This document shows positions 35,646 through 50,600 of a stretch of DNA of 64,000 bases, piece by piece. The stretch is from contig NC_084665.1 of assembly GCF_028389875.1 (NCBI RefSeq), positions 102,095,435 through 102,159,434 on the forward strand, in the 5' to 3' direction. A program made the translations under genes and the position numbers. Each line of letters opens with the position of its first letter. The stretch's first letter is position 1. This DNA is from Rhea pennata. Lineage: Eukaryota; Chordata; Aves; Rheiformes; Rheidae. Under the pieces are notes generated by a model that did no database searches, had not been told where the DNA came from, and saw only the letters and a list, made by a program, of their open reading frames with translations.

Positions 35646-38600
35646 CTGAATGAATAAAAACAAATGTTTTAAAGTTAATTTCTAAAAGGAACATATTACC
35701 TGGTCATAAAAACAAAGAATTTTTGAAACCAAAATTACGCAGAAAGCCACATTTGCAGACATCTGCTTGCATTAAAATAAGTGGTCAATAAGGCACTAAA
35801 TATATGCAAGAGTCAAGAAAGTGGTCCCAAACAGTGGTACACTATTGCTAATGGCATACAGTTCACTCTGCAGTAATACCTGGGTTATCCTGTGAAAGCA
35901 CTTCCTCCACCCACTTTTGCCTTCTCCTCTTTGAATAGTTGCTATGGCCCTTTCCTCCTTACCCTTTCGGGTAGTTATTTTGCCTCCTCATTCCCCCTTA
36001 TTCTCATCCCAGGACTCCTAAAACTGGCTATGCATATGGCTAGCTCAACACAGCAGAAGCCAGGCTGGCTCCACGAGGTCAGATGTCCTCACTACAGTAC
36101 ACACGCATCAGAACTGGGACCTCCTGTATACGTTAAATGCCACTGCTGTCACTAATGGCAATATCTAGTGCTAGGGGCATCTGAGTGTGGCAAGCTTCCA
36201 GTACTGTAAATGAGTACATTGGACCTTTAATAGTAATGTGTAGAAACAAATGGTAAATCTAACTGAATAAATTCTGGGAACATAAGATTTAGTTATCTTA
36301 GCTTTATCCCTAACTTGTACAAAATGTCTAATGATCTTTTAGCTCTTTTTATTTCCTTCATGCAGAAGGGGAGAGTCAAGCCTTTAAGCAATACATTATT
36401 TTTAAAGAACATCATAGTCTGTCACCAAAAATAAATCACTACATGGACTGAACAGCATCAGCAAAAGCACAACAGCAAAAGGTCGAAAACAATTTCAAAT
36501 AAGGTAAAATATGATGTGAGCAGATAGTTTTTCTGTTGAATCAAACTTGTGCCTAAATCTACACCTCCCTTTTGGCAGACCAAATGTCTTGGTGAGATTT
36601 AATGCATATTTTTGAACTCTTTATTTAGAAGTTCAACAGGAGAAGTCCTACTGCAGTCAACAGACCCACATTAAGCTGGTACGATGTGAGCTCAGTTAAG
36701 GCCTTAATCCCACGATGTCCAGTGGTGCATAAATAAAAATAGATTTTGAATCTGCTGACATACTTTTAAGGCTAGCAAATTATTTTTTTTTCCTTTTAAC
36801 TCATCACAGTGTTCTTAACTGCTTATGGTTGCCCAGCGAAAGACTCAGAATATTTTAGAGTATACCTACATGTCTCTTGCCATGCAAATTATCTAAACTT
36901 AATCTCTTAATCCGTATTAATAGCACTCCTGAAAGCAGAGTAAAAGTGAAAACTAGCACCCACCTTCTTGTTTCTTTGTTTCTTCTAAGCTCCTTTTTAC
37001 TGTTACTTTGATATCTTCATCCTCTTCACTATCTGAAACTTAAACACACGGATGAAATATACATTATTCAGTGACTCTAAGGAAACCAGTGACAGTCACC
37101 TCTTACAATTCTCTTCCTATAATAAGATTGTAGGTTGTTTTTTTAAGTATTGCACTTATGACCTGAAATTCAAGATAAAATACATTATAATGGTTTAAGA
37201 CAGTAACTCAAGAGAAAGTTTTTTCAACTCTTTCTCTCCAAAATCTAGCAGCAGACTTTCAATTATTTTTAAGCAGTAGCAACAAATAATAGGTGCAAAA
37301 GCTAGAGTTACTGTTTTTAATTGCTTTATAATATTCAGTTATTGAAAACAAAAATGGGATTATTCACTTTCTACAAATTGCCAAGGATTTCATTACGGGG
37401 TAAACTGCTATAATGTGAATTCTGCCTACACATGCTATTAGCTAGGTTTTGCTGCGTAAATACCCAACCATTTTGAACAACAGACCTAATTTGCTAAACT
37501 GAGCAACTGCAGTCAACTCTTATGGAAAAAAAAAAGTGGATGCACTTAGTTCAGTCTGCTAATTCATCATAATCAAGCCCAGCTGAAACTGCCACCTTTC
37601 CCATTCTAAACAATGATCTTCATGAGGCTGACACCTCCAGAATGATAACTGCATTCTGAAGTGTCTAACAGGTATTGCTTTATGTTTTAATTTGTTTTAA
37701 ATGGAGTCTCAGTAAACTACAGGTAACACACACACACACAAGTCCATTAGTCACATCTTATATTTATTCTCCTGCTAGAGGTTAATTGGTATTTTGGCAG
37801 ACAGTCTCTGTAATAAGGACTTAAAATATTTAAAATGAACTAGCTCTCCTAGGGTCATGCCAACAAGAGAAGCATTTCCCTTAAAGTTGTTACATTTGTT
37901 AGTATACCAATGTAGTTCTGCTTATGTTTAGAGGCAAAACATCTGGATATGAACATCTAAATTATGGACTGTATTACTTAAGGCATTTTAAATGACCCTA
38001 GTTAGGTATTCAAAGTAACAGGTACACTTTCTAAATTTTGTCTTCAAGCTTCTAATTCACATACCTTGTTTGAATAGGAACATTACTCACTCCTTCCTAA
38101 TTCCAGGAATACAAACTCTAACAGCTGGTATCAAATAGAGATCAGGAGTCCACAAAGACAACAGCAATAGTTGGATATATATTACAGTTAAAATGGTCTT
38201 TTTCTAGCTACTTGACACTCACTGTGAATCCTTTTTGGAGCTGCCCACTATCTCTGGGCAGAGCTACCACCTTCCTGTACATCTTATTTCAAAGCAAATA
38301 AAGCAACAAAAAAGATAAACTTACACAAACCCAAACAAATTTCATTAAAATAATTTATGAAAGAGATAAGTGGAAAGAAAAGCTTTGCACAAGTGGCTTC
38401 CCCTTTATACCTTCCTAATCTTCCAATCTGGAAGGCATCTCACACTGTTCAAAAATTTTGTACCTGTCAGAGATGTAATAGTTGATGCAATCACTCCCTA
38501 GTTCCTATCTTGGAATTAGTGTAATGGAAGAACTGGTATCTAGAGAGCAATAAGTAATTAAGGCATTGGACAAGAGTGTCTCTGGTTTGCTACAGTTTTA

Positions 38601-41600
38601 AATAAAAATGCTTTAAGAGAACTTTATCGGGGGGACTTTTAGGCATTGTGATAGAGAATGCTGGCAAATGGGAAAAGCAATCAGAATGGTAACTTCCACT
38701 CAGATTGGCAACTTGCACAGATGGTTAAACAGCAGAGGATGAGAGTAGTCAGAAATCCAGCAGTTCCTTTCAGATATTACCTAAAGAAGTCAACTTTCCT
38801 GGAGCTTCCCCTAGAGGCAGTTAGTATTTGCCACAGAAGAAACTATAACGACAGTCCACTGACATGCTGTTAAGAGCATGACACTGACTGCTCTAACTCC
38901 TGCCTTTCCTGAGCCAGGCAATAAGGTAGCATGAGACTCATTTTTCAGAGCCATACAGCAGCTCAGAAGCTAAAGTGAATTCTGCTGGCAATTAGGACAA
39001 TTATGCATGCTTGCACTGAATACGTAGATAGCAGTATTATTTTAGATATTTACGAATATACAAGATTCACCTTATATATTAATTCAGGTATTCTCTTACT
39101 GAAGTCTTTTGCTAGTCACCTCTATTGAATTATGTCACTATCATAACAAGGGGAACACATCCACTTTGTACAAGAGAGATGTGGAAATGGGCATGCAAAA
39201 TATTTAAATATTTTTAAAATAAATTGCCTACCTTGCAATTTATCACAATTGATACTCAATAACTGAACACTACTTTATAATTAAATCAAGGAGAACAGGT
39301 TTGCTTGTACAAGGTTTAAGCAAGCCTATTTTGTTGGTGCATATAGTTTGCAAGCCTCTGGCAATAAAAGCACAGCTTAGATTCAGCTGGTGGTGGCTGT
39401 CCAGTCATATCATATGGACAAGATACAACTGAGATACAGTTTGTGCAGTATCTGCAAGTTGACACTGGTTAAGATAAATTCAACTAGAAGAGCTCAAAGA
39501 AATTAGGAAATTTGAAAACAATTAATATACAAGATGATCTTCTGCTTAGTTTGAGGGGAAAAAGTTCAGCTCAAACGTAGTTATAAAGCATGTTAAAAAT
39601 CTCTTGAGCTATATACCTTGTCTCCAATGAGCTAAAGTTTGGTTATTATTTGCAAGACTTCTCCTATCCACCTAACTGTACTAATGTGTATTCAACTTCC
39701 CAAGAAGGCACATGGTGGATTCTTTGAAATCACATACACGGAACAAAGATTAAAAGTGTCGTGCCAGATGTCTGGTGAGGCAGGCACAAAAGTGATAAAG
39801 ACTACATGTCAGAGAATTTTAAGATGTTCTGATACAGTCTTATGGCAAGCAGAAGATTGTAACAATCAGGTACAAGTCTGTCAGCAAACAACCTAAGCAG
39901 AAACTTTTCAACAAATAAGGGAGGAAAAAAAACATACTTACTTTAGGGGCTAGATATTAAGAACTATAGCATTGAACTCACTTGCCAATCAAAGAGAAGG
40001 CAGGGTCGACTGAGCAAACAGATGGATTTTAAAATCACAAGAGACCAGTCTGATATTCCTCATTGGACAGGTCATTGCACTTCATTTAATATTGCTTTTT
40101 TTGTGCCTATATCCAGTGACTAAACTCTGTTTTCAAGATCTTGCACTCTAATAAGAATACACCTCATGCAAATATACTCCTACTACTGCTGGTATCTTCT
40201 GAAGATGGAGAGTAAATGAGAATTTTAACCTGGAGAAATCAAGCATGTCCTGTTTCTCTTGTTTTAAATACTTAGCAAACTCTGCAGCTCCCAACTCCAG
40301 TGGGATCAGGCAGCAAAGGAGAAATTGCCCAGTTTCTCAGCCAGAAAATCTCAGTATTTGGCCTTTTCTCTAGTATACTTCGTTAAATACACAAGAGCTA
40401 AGCAGCTCTGACTGCACCTCTTATCTCAAAGAGGCACTATTGCTCATTATAGTCCTCATATAGTGCCAGATTTCTGCTGGAGGAAAAAAGACAAAACAAC
40501 TGAAGAAGGTAAATAGAACAGGTGAGGCAAATTCTGGATAAGTATAGAGCTCAAAGATCAGCAAGATTTAACCTTACAGATGAGAGCAAACGTTATTTTT
40601 CCCTGCGAGATGCATTACAGTGACATTTCAAGAATCTCAGAAACCTATTTTAGGGAAAGGACTAGTAAATTTGCACAGAACACAAGCGCCACCTGCTGTC
40701 CTAACATCAAAGTGCCATAGCTTTAATTTAGATTAGCAACCCACATTAACCCATCCTAATTCCCTGCTTACATCTGTCCCTCTGCTCCTGTAACCTCCCT
40801 AGTTACCATCATCCCATTAATAGTTGCCATGTCTAATGTTTCCGCTGTCCCTCCAAAGGCTCAGTTTCCCTTCCCTGGCTTTAGTCCTTCTCCCTTGCTG
40901 AAAAATTTCCTAAGGCACCTCCTGACTGTTCCTCACATCCTGCAGTCTCGTACCCTACCTACCCTCATGCTCTCTCCGATCACACTGTTCTTTTCAGTAG
41001 CTCCCAGCCTCATCTGTTCGTTTCCCATCTCAGTATATTAGTATTGCACTTAGCTCATTGTCTCTCCAGTTACTGCCCCACTTCCTTAACAAGTGATGTC
41101 TCAGGTTTTTCAGAGCTATTCTACTTTAAAGATACCATGAAAGTTACTTCATTCAGGATCCTGGTGACCAATTAGCCTAAAACTTGGGATCAGTATTCTA
41201 TCCTTATCTTCCTTGATTTCTCAATCACATTCACTATACATCATTATGTTACCTTTAAAATGCTCCTCTCTGGCTTAAATAATCCTTTCCTTTATTCCTT
41301 TTTCAATATGTGCTTAGAGGATCCTCCAAATTTTTGTTGAATTACTTATAGCTGTTATCTGTTTCTTCATTACATAACTTCACTTGTAAATGCAAGAACA
41401 GCCATCCGCTGCTGAGGGCTCACAAATACATAAGACCTCTCTTCTTCCACCCAAAGTAAAGCCTCATTCTGTGCATCTCCCTGGGGATGTTTATTCACCT
41501 GTTCATTCAAGTGTAGCATGACTAGAAGTACAGCACTCAATCTCTCCTCCTCCTTCCATTACATTTTGTGATAATTGTGGTCAGTACGATGATGGTCACT

Positions 41601-44600
41601 CAGATTCTCGCAAAACCTTCATCTCAGACACTTTTTAAAAATTCCCGTCCAGGCTAAGTTAAACCTTGTAGGTGTTTCTGCATGATCTGGCTGGTGAGGT
41701 CTTCCCAGCTCATCCACTTGGCTAAAATTCTTCTGCAGACTCATTATTTTACACCTTAATACACTGCTTTCTTCCCAAGGCATATATATATGTATTCAAA
41801 TACACCCACAGGAGATGTCACTGACATATCAAAGCTAATAATAACTTTTTGTTATAGCTAAACACAAGGTTACAACTCGATGGTGACTTTCTTATCACTC
41901 CCTATAGCAACATGTTACAACTATTGTAATAACTGTGTAAGGAAAGGAATAGACATTTATTAGTGTAATTATAGTCCTTTCAGCATGCAGCCAGTGTGCA
42001 TCGCATTACAGATGCTCATGCCCTTCATGCTCAATCCGTTCGGACAGCAAGAGCTGCAGGCTATCTTTAGTCCATTACAGTCTGATGCCTGTTGTCAGAT
42101 GAAGAGTTGGAAAAGCAGAGATTGGAGTCAGCTGTAGTATCCTTACTGGACCACAACACATGCAAAAACCTTGGCTGCTAAGAACATAGAAATTCTTCTC
42201 ATTTTCTTCTGTAAATTAATTCTTAATTCTTCTCAAATTCTTCTGTTGTCTGTATGTGAACCAAAAGCTCTTGAGGATAGTGGTAGCTAGAAAACTTAGC
42301 TGCATTTGTCAAAATGAACTGGAATACTGCTCTTCAGAATATTATCTGTCATAGAAGATAAACTCAGTGGTACCTAAACACTGTAGACAATAGTAATAGA
42401 TTGAACGGAGTTCTTAGCCTGCCTCTTCAAGCAGGATAAAAGTGATCCTTATGGGTCAGTGCAAGAGGTGCACTGGCTAGCTAGCAGACAGCATATAACA
42501 TCACCATGCAACTGACTGACTTTTACAGTCTCATGAAGCAGCCTAATCCCTTAAAGAAAGGGGAGGAAATATTCTGAAAAATTTAGTCACTTTATATATG
42601 TATTTTATATATACATACACACACATACAGATGTATATATATATACACACACATGTGTGTGTATATATGTATTAACAAATCTGTTCTATCTAAGAGCTTG
42701 GCTAATTAAAGATCTCATGCAACTCCAACCTTGTGAAAAAACATAAGTTAAAGCCCTCAACTCATTAAAAAAAAAAAAAATCACTTTTGTCAACCCAGCA
42801 GTTCTGGCATTCATACTGGTGTCAGCGTGGGTATGAAGACCCCTAGCCCACCATGAGGTTTGCCTTCAGCACTACCACATCAGTGTTCATTCAAAGTGTG
42901 AACTGCAGTGGTAGTGGAACTACTAGACATCAAGTGTCAAGATATAGACAAGAGAATTGCTTTTCTGTATGCTACAAACCTCCTTTCTTTGCAAAAGAAA
43001 CAAAGGGAGACATTGAAAACTCTTCTGTTTCGTCTTCTCAGACTGCTTTATTAACTTGCATCTCCCACTGTGTGCCCTGCCTACAGCATAAAAGATAAAA
43101 AAAAAAAAAAAAAGCTTTTGTACTTAAGAACTCAGGTTCGGCACCAGAAGAAAGCAAGTAAGAATAAATGTCTTGCCTACTGTTTTAACGCCTCAAAGCA
43201 AATTGAGTGTGTATTCTGGGGTGACTACACCTTTCCAAAACAACAACAACAATAAAAAAACAAAACAAAACAAAAAACTTTATGAACCCTTTGTAATAGC
43301 ATCATCCCACTACACAGAGAACACAAGCCTGGTACCAAAACTGAAATTTTTAAAGTCTTATTTTATTGCAGGAAGAGAAGGCAATGGTAATTCTTACTAC
43401 CAGGGTTCCATCCTACTGACACAGACAGGAGAGGAAGCTAAGAAAGGTTCAACACCACTCTACTCTTTATGCACTTGCCTGCAAACTCTGAGTGCCAAAG
43501 GACACATGCATGATTCTGGCATTTTTCTGCTCAGAGTAAATATTTTCTTGATCAAACACACATGCATAATTTAGGTGGAAGCACAATGATCAAAGAGCCA
43601 TCAAGTTGCTTCCTAGTTCTGCCCACCACTGTAATAGCAAATTAAGTATTAACATAGTAAAAGATACTGAAAGAAAGAGTTACATTAGGAAACTGTTGAA
43701 TGCAAGACCAATATAAATATACTAATATAACTTATACACAAAAAAGGGTAAGATCAAACTCATCTTCTGTTAGCCAGGATACCCAGGTGAATAAAGCTAT
43801 ATTAGCAAAAGTACTTAACAGGGAGCTACAGTACTCTAAAGTAGAATAGTCACTTAAAGTGTTCTTGCCCTCTCTTTTTAAGTCACATCCCATAACAACA
43901 AACTAAACAAGAACAGAAGTATTTTCGTTAACGTAAATTGACTAAGCTGTACTGCTTGAAAGTTACAGTTCTATGCCAGTCCTACCAATTTTTCATAAAA
44001 CTATGCAAAGGTCCCAAAACAAAAGCAACCTTCCACTTCAATGTAGTTTTAGCTATAATTACGTTAAAAGAGTGCTATCAAATTAGGAATTTTAGTATAC
44101 CTTATTAGGAGAAAATTTGCAATGTGAAAGTAAGGATAAAAAAGTAGCTTTATGAATAACTGTGGAGAAACGTCATCCCCCTTGCAGCAAAATGAGCTAT
44201 GCTAGTAAAAAACACTGTTCTGTGCATTAACTTTATCTGCATTAAGAAATTTTACTGGTGTGTCTACTTCTGGCCAAGAGACACATCTCCTTAATCCAGT
44301 GGACAAATCAAGACCAGGAAACAACTGAGGCAGCATAAAACACTAAGGACCCTGTCTGTATCAAAAATATGAAATCAATTCCTGCTCACCACAGATCACT
44401 TTTTCAGGAAGCCATTTCTTCATCCTGTCTTTCTTTTAATCAACTGATGGCAATTCACCCATCAATGCTAGCACTCCACTATAATTGTTCTAGTAGAACA
44501 GCAGCAGCACGCTGTCATTCTCAAACCTGCATCAAGACTAGTAGAGTCTTTTTCCTGAACACAGTTTAGGGCTAATTCAGAAATGACTTTCTGTAACATA

Positions 44601-47600
44601 TGTACTTAATTTACAAACCTCCCAAAGCCATGACAGAAGCAAGGAGTAGCAACAGTATGTCTGTGGAGAAATATCAGTTTTTCTCAAAAAAATGTATTTA
44701 AAGGTATTTTAAAATATTGAGAAAGTATTTAGGCTCCTTTCTTGAAAATGAGCTGGTTTAAATCTCTAATTATTCTGTATCAAATCTCTTTGATTACTAT
44801 GTATTAGAAAAGTGTGGTAATTTTAGAATATGGCATTCTAGAGAGTCTGAAGGCTTTCATTTATATTTTTCCTCCAAACAGACATGTGAGCCATTGGCCA
44901 GGAAAACCAAATATCAAATGACTGGAAGTGGCCAAGAGGACAATTAGAGTTAAAATAGACAAGACACTTTATTTTTTGAAACAGTGCTGGCTCTAGCAGA
45001 GTCTCTCTCAGGAACCACATTCTCATGTTTGTTTCAGACCCTGAACAAATCAAGCGAAGTAGATTTCAGGACAAATCAACATGCACACTAGAGTGCTCTG
45101 AAGAGCCTTTCTTTGACCAGGAAGGAATTTACAGACTGAAAAACACAATCTGTCTTCTCTGTAACAAAGGATACAGTGAGGACAGAGTTTGCTATGTTGA
45201 ACAGCAATGCTTAATTAAGTCTTGTTTCAAAATATGCCACAAGCAAACTGATTTTCTGATTCATATATATAAAATTGAAAAATTAGTATTTTAAAGAAGC
45301 AACAAGGATAAGCATTAGACTGTTTTGTCAGCATGAGTGTTCTGTTTTTATTGGAAAGACTATTGGTTTATTAGAAAGACTGTGCTTAACGTTTAGTTAC
45401 TGTTTTGTGTAGTTACTACCTTTTGTGGTATCTGAAATGCTGTTTAGCAAGGCACACATCATGTCTCCTTCAATATGATGAGGATTTAGGATGCGAGCTG
45501 ACCGCTGAGTCATTTTAAATTGAGCTTCCAGTTCTAGAAAGCTTTTGTCTCCAGAAAGCACAGTGAAAGGAATTTGCTTAGGCAGGTGCTCATCCAGACG
45601 ACCAGCCTGTATGGAGGAAAACGAGAGATGTTCAGTTAAGACAGTGTTTTTGTTTCATGAGGTTTAGCTAAGTTTTCTTCTTTTTCTTTCTTTCAAGGTG
45701 GCTCTTCAAAGGAAAGCCTTCATCTACAGTAATTTACTTCCACTTTTCTGATTAGATGCGTATTATACCACTGTGAAAGGTACTATTTGGGCAGTTTGAC
45801 ACTGCATTTTCTCAATGCATACGACAATGGATACAAGGAATGGCTATAAGAATGGTACTGATGGAGTATGAATAAATTTCTGAAAAGCAGCATTTCAGAA
45901 ATGCCTCTGCAAAAAAGTCATTTGTGCAGAGCATTTAAGAGACATAAAGAATGTGTATGGTAACATATAAATACCACTGCAAAACATGTATGTCATAAAA
46001 TTAGATCCTGAAGTAGTTTTACATAACTGATCGAACGCTAAGCTAAAGTCCCCATGACACTCCAGATTTCTATCATTTCATCTCTGCTTCTCAGTGCAGC
46101 CCAGTCCCTGGGTCTACTGATCAGGGGCATTGCTCTGTATCAGTCCAACAGGGTCTCTGAACAGGCACTTGTTACGACATCTTAAAGACTGCTCTAGACT
46201 TGGGCCACTTGAGGGGAGAGGTAAAAGTTACATTTCTCTCTTAAACAGAACCTATAAGAATTATGGGTTTTTTTCATTCCTTGTTGCCTAACCCTCCTGC
46301 AAAGACAGACAGATGTCTGACTCAGTCTAATGTTTGTATTAAAGAAAAAAAGAAAAGTAAAGCACAGGAAAAAGTAAAGATGATACCTACAGTTAATATA
46401 TTTAGCATTTTAATCTATGTTGCATATTCTTCAAGCAATCCATAATTCAATCATGTGGACACAGAGAAATACATGATCACAGAATCTTTGAGGTTGGAAA
46501 GGACTTCAGGATATTCAGTTTTATCCAAAGGCATGAAGGGAGGGCTTCAAAGCCACTCTTAGTGGGAGAAACGCTTCTTCAGTGACAGTTTTGTCATTCT
46601 TTTCAGTGGAAGTCACATGTAGAGAACCTAGAATCTCACTTGTAATTAGTGCTCAACATCAATAGCTGAGATCACCTTTTCTAGGAACTGAAACACAACA
46701 ATAAAGAAAGTGTGCACTAACTTACATGAACACAGAGTGCAAAGTCTGCTGCTTCTCTTCTGATACCACAACGTGGATGAAGGAAGAAACATCCAATCTT
46801 CTTAAGATAATTATAAATTTTGCACTGCACTGGAGGTTTCCAGTTGCTATATCCTCCTGCACAGTTAAAGAAAAGAAATACATAGCAATGTCACCATGCA
46901 CTAAGAATCTAGGAAGTCAAAAGCAGAGGTAAGTCCGGCTATAAAGACAAATTTATTTTGACCACTGCGAAAAATAAAAGAAACATATACACAAAACCCC
47001 AAAGCCCTTGGTATCAGACTAAAAAACAAAATAGGAAAAACTAGCTACATGAGTTAAGTCTAGCCTGTTCATATGGAAAGCCTTTTGTTCAATTTTGTAA
47101 GAATTTTTCTTCTAATCCTGAAAGAGTTGTTTTCTAGGAATCCCATGTGTTTTTACACAAGTACGTATCCTTTCCGCTTTAAGCACAACCCATCTGAGCA
47201 CAAAGAAAAAAAAAATAATGGTTAATGTGCAGAAGAAGATGAGCCCTGAGAAAGTAGAACACAGGAAATTCCATGCTGATATGCCAGAGAATTTCCAACA
47301 GAAATGTCTGACATGTCACAAGTCAGAACTCTTTAAAAGAGAAAAATCTAAGAATTTGAGCAGCAGCTGAAGACAAAAGCTAGAGTCCCAATGAAGACCT
47401 GGATGCAATGAAGGATAAGCAAGATGAGGCTACAACCAAAAAAAAGTGCACAGACTTTCTTGACAACAATATCCTAAAACACATGAAGAGTATAACCCAT
47501 AAAAACATGTAGTCACTGGCAGAGAAACAGTTGAATAATAGAGAAGAGCTGAGTAATAGGCTTGGTACTGGATAAAAAGAAAAACAGGCTGAAACAGGTA

Positions 47601-50600
47601 GTAAGGGAAGGGAAAAGGGCGGCAAGTCTCAAGAAGAGAAGAGGAAAAAACAGAGGAAGCTGCAGAATTACCAAAACAGTAAGGAAGAAAAGGAAAAGGA
47701 ACAGTCTGTAGAATTGAAGGGAGCATTGTAGGAAGAGAGCGAAAAGAACTGTGAGAGTGACGGAGCACTGGCACAGGTTGCCCAGAGAGGCTGTGGAGTC
47801 TCCTTCTCTGGAGATATTCAAGGTCTGCCTGGATGCAACCCTGTCTAACATGCTCTAGGTGACCCTGCTGAGCAGGGAGGTTGGACTAGATGATCTCCAG
47901 AGGTCCCTTCCAACCTTACTGAGTCTATGATTCTATGATATTCCCAATTGTTAAGTAGCAGTGGATCTGTGGCAGGGCAAGGGGCTGGGGAAGAACGGTG
48001 CTCTGTCTGCCAGAAAAAATAAAAGCAGAAATAGAAAGTGGAGGATGCCAGTGGTTATACTTCATGTGAGGACATGCAAAAATAAGATTTTTATATAAAC
48101 AGGCCATGGAAGACTGCATGCATTTTTTTCCCCCTTGAGCCTGACAAAGAAGCAGAAGCATGAGCAATCTTCAACAGAATTCTTCTGTTTTTTCTTTCTG
48201 TTCTAATGACTAAAAGAAATCTAAAATGATCCAAAAGTTCAAGGATTTAGTAACACACTGTACAGAGAAGATTTAGGGGCATCTGCTCATGAGAACAATA
48301 GCCTTTCCAAGTTGTTCTAATCTATTTTGACAGCCCCAGTTACTAATATTTGAGAAAGATTTGCAATTGCCAAGCCTGGATTTTGGTTCCATAAATGCTT
48401 CAAAACAATGACAAGGCTATATTTACTCTGGTGGAGCTAGACCATAAATGGGTGAAGAACAACTGAATGACTGAAAACAGAAACAATATGGAGCCTGGGC
48501 AACACAATGGAGGAACTCTAAGCAAAACTAGAGCTGTATTAACAATAGGAAAAACAGAAATAACAACAGGAATCATTGAAAAAAGCAGCTGTTTTGGAAA
48601 TACAGAAAAATGAAAAAGATGGGGATATCATGCTCTCTCTCTCTCTCTTTTTTTTTAAACAGCCTAAGCAAACAAGGACAGGATGCATCACAAAAGCCAT
48701 CATTATGAGAAGGCACCAACAATCATAAATTCAGATGCATGTGGGAGCCTTGGTGTTTCCAGACTCTAGAAAAAGATGTTTGACAGTAATAAACTGCTAA
48801 AATGTTATCTGATACAAATACGACCCATTCTAGCCACCACTACATCTTGGCATGGTTTTTCAGTTCAAGTGCTCCAGGGTCCATTCCCACTGGGCAGTTT
48901 GCATGCAGCAACCATGTTTGGAAGGTAAGAAAGAAAGTTCAGTAGCATTGATGTGGACTGTTCTGTGCCAGAAGGCCGAGTGTTCAGAATTCTTCTGGGC
49001 ACACTGTCTTAACTAGTATGGATAATACCTCTGGGTAAGATTAACACTATTAGAGATTCCTGACATATGTTTCTGAGATTGCATTTCAGATTATTGCTCT
49101 TTCTTGGACTTCTGACTATGCAGTTTAGATATTCCTGGGTTCAATCAGTATTTCCTTATCCCATCAAAACGGCATATTAAGCCTGTAGAAAGAACAGAAG
49201 AGCTTGTCAGAGGAAACAACCTTGGGTCAAGTAATGATAAACTGGTTTTGGCTAAATTAAACAGAAGGGTAAAAAGTATGATTGAAAGCAAATGTGTGAA
49301 TTCAAGTGGGTGAAGTTTGACATAACTATGAAAAATAATTCTTTGGTAAAGAATTTTTTTTATAAAACTTAGAGAAGCTTTGGACTTTAGATGTAAAAAA
49401 GGCATGACATTTCTTCAAGTCTGATTCCTAATAATTTTTGCATTTTTATCCCAAGAAAAAGGAAGAATGATTGTTCCAGGATTAGCTGGCCTGAAAAATA
49501 ATGGTAGAGAAAAACAAACAAAACAACCTTCAGCAAATGGATCTTTACAAAAAAAAAAAAAAAAAAAAACACAAACAAGCAAACAAAATCAAAAACAAAA
49601 ACAAACCCAAATCACAATACTGTTAAAGGTCAAGGAGTGCAGAGACAAGTTTTAATTCAGGAGATCAGAGGATCCCATTCCAGAATGCCTGAACAACCAC
49701 ATATTAGACCACAGGTCCTGCAGCGTGGCTGACTGGCTGTTTAAAGAACTCACATTAATAAATGCACATACAACTCCTGTGCTGCCTTCATCAGCTAAAG
49801 GGAATGGCTGCTTTAAGAAGAGAAAAAAAGTGGTTCAGGCATCAACAAGCCTTTCTGTCTGACCTCAGCAGCTTGCAAACTTTCAGTACATGTTTTGAGG
49901 GAAGAGGTAATCAAGTATATTAAGTAAAAAGAGCATGTAACACAACGGGGTTTACTAAAGATAAAACATGCCAGACAATTCTTGCAAGTCTGTTTGGTAA
50001 GATGATGCAAGTTCCAGACAATAGATCTTTGAAAGCTGTTCTTTATCTGGACTTTACTGACGTAGTCAATGTACTACAGAGGAGGAAAAAAAAAAAAAAA
50101 GGCAGACACAGTAGCAAGAGTATGAGGCACACAAGTGACTGGCTTAAGAACAGTCAGGTAATAGAAAGTATCAAGTTAATGAGATGCTACTAGCCAGCTT
50201 CTTGAGAAGTTTTCTTAGAAAACTTTAGCAGGGTGAATTCCATCAGTCACCTTGTAATACTACTGGTATCTTCCAAATTGCGATAAACTTATTCAGGAAT
50301 ACAGCATGACCAGGGCATCCTCAAGGGCAAGTCAGAAATGGAACTAATTTAAGTACAAGAATTTAAAATCATGTCTTTTGGGACTAAAATACATACATAC
50401 ATATATGATGGGGATTTGGGAGTTGGAAAATATCTATAAAGAAAATAATCTCCAAATATTATGGGTTTCCTAACAACTATAAAAAACACAATATAGCCTA
50501 AGTTCAGCAGAGAAGCCACAAAGACTTCTAAACTGTTTAAGCAAAATTGGAACAATATTCTAAGAAATAAGAAGCACAGAAGAGTTTAAGACTGAATTTG

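Larger units (their letters stand above)
37033..45419 (-). other. ZNF451 intron (8.4 kb, between PIN-like domain and UIM-like exon)
   Basis: Largest complete ZNF451 intron. It holds a pyrimidine-rich segment at 40.74-41.76 kb, TA/CA microsatellite with a 30-bp palindrome at about 42.59-42.67 kb, and a poly(A) run at 43097-43113. Chance + strand open frames at 39639, 42853, 43173 and 45025 show no domain. No alternative exon was recognised. Confidence 0.7.

Noticed and set aside
45025-45294. + strand 89-codon open frame with several Cys
   Set aside because: It lies in a ZNF451 intron, antisense, next to a real exon. The Cys spacing fits no finger family and no splice or promoter context supports it.
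46726-46932. + strand 68-codon open frame
   Set aside because: It is the complement of the ZNF451 PIN-like exon (46856-46726).
47380-47851. Three overlapping - strand frames of 81-114 codons
   Set aside because: They read through purine-rich + strand DNA, and one runs into the CR1 element. Hydrophobic Leu/Ser/Phe composition follows from the base bias.
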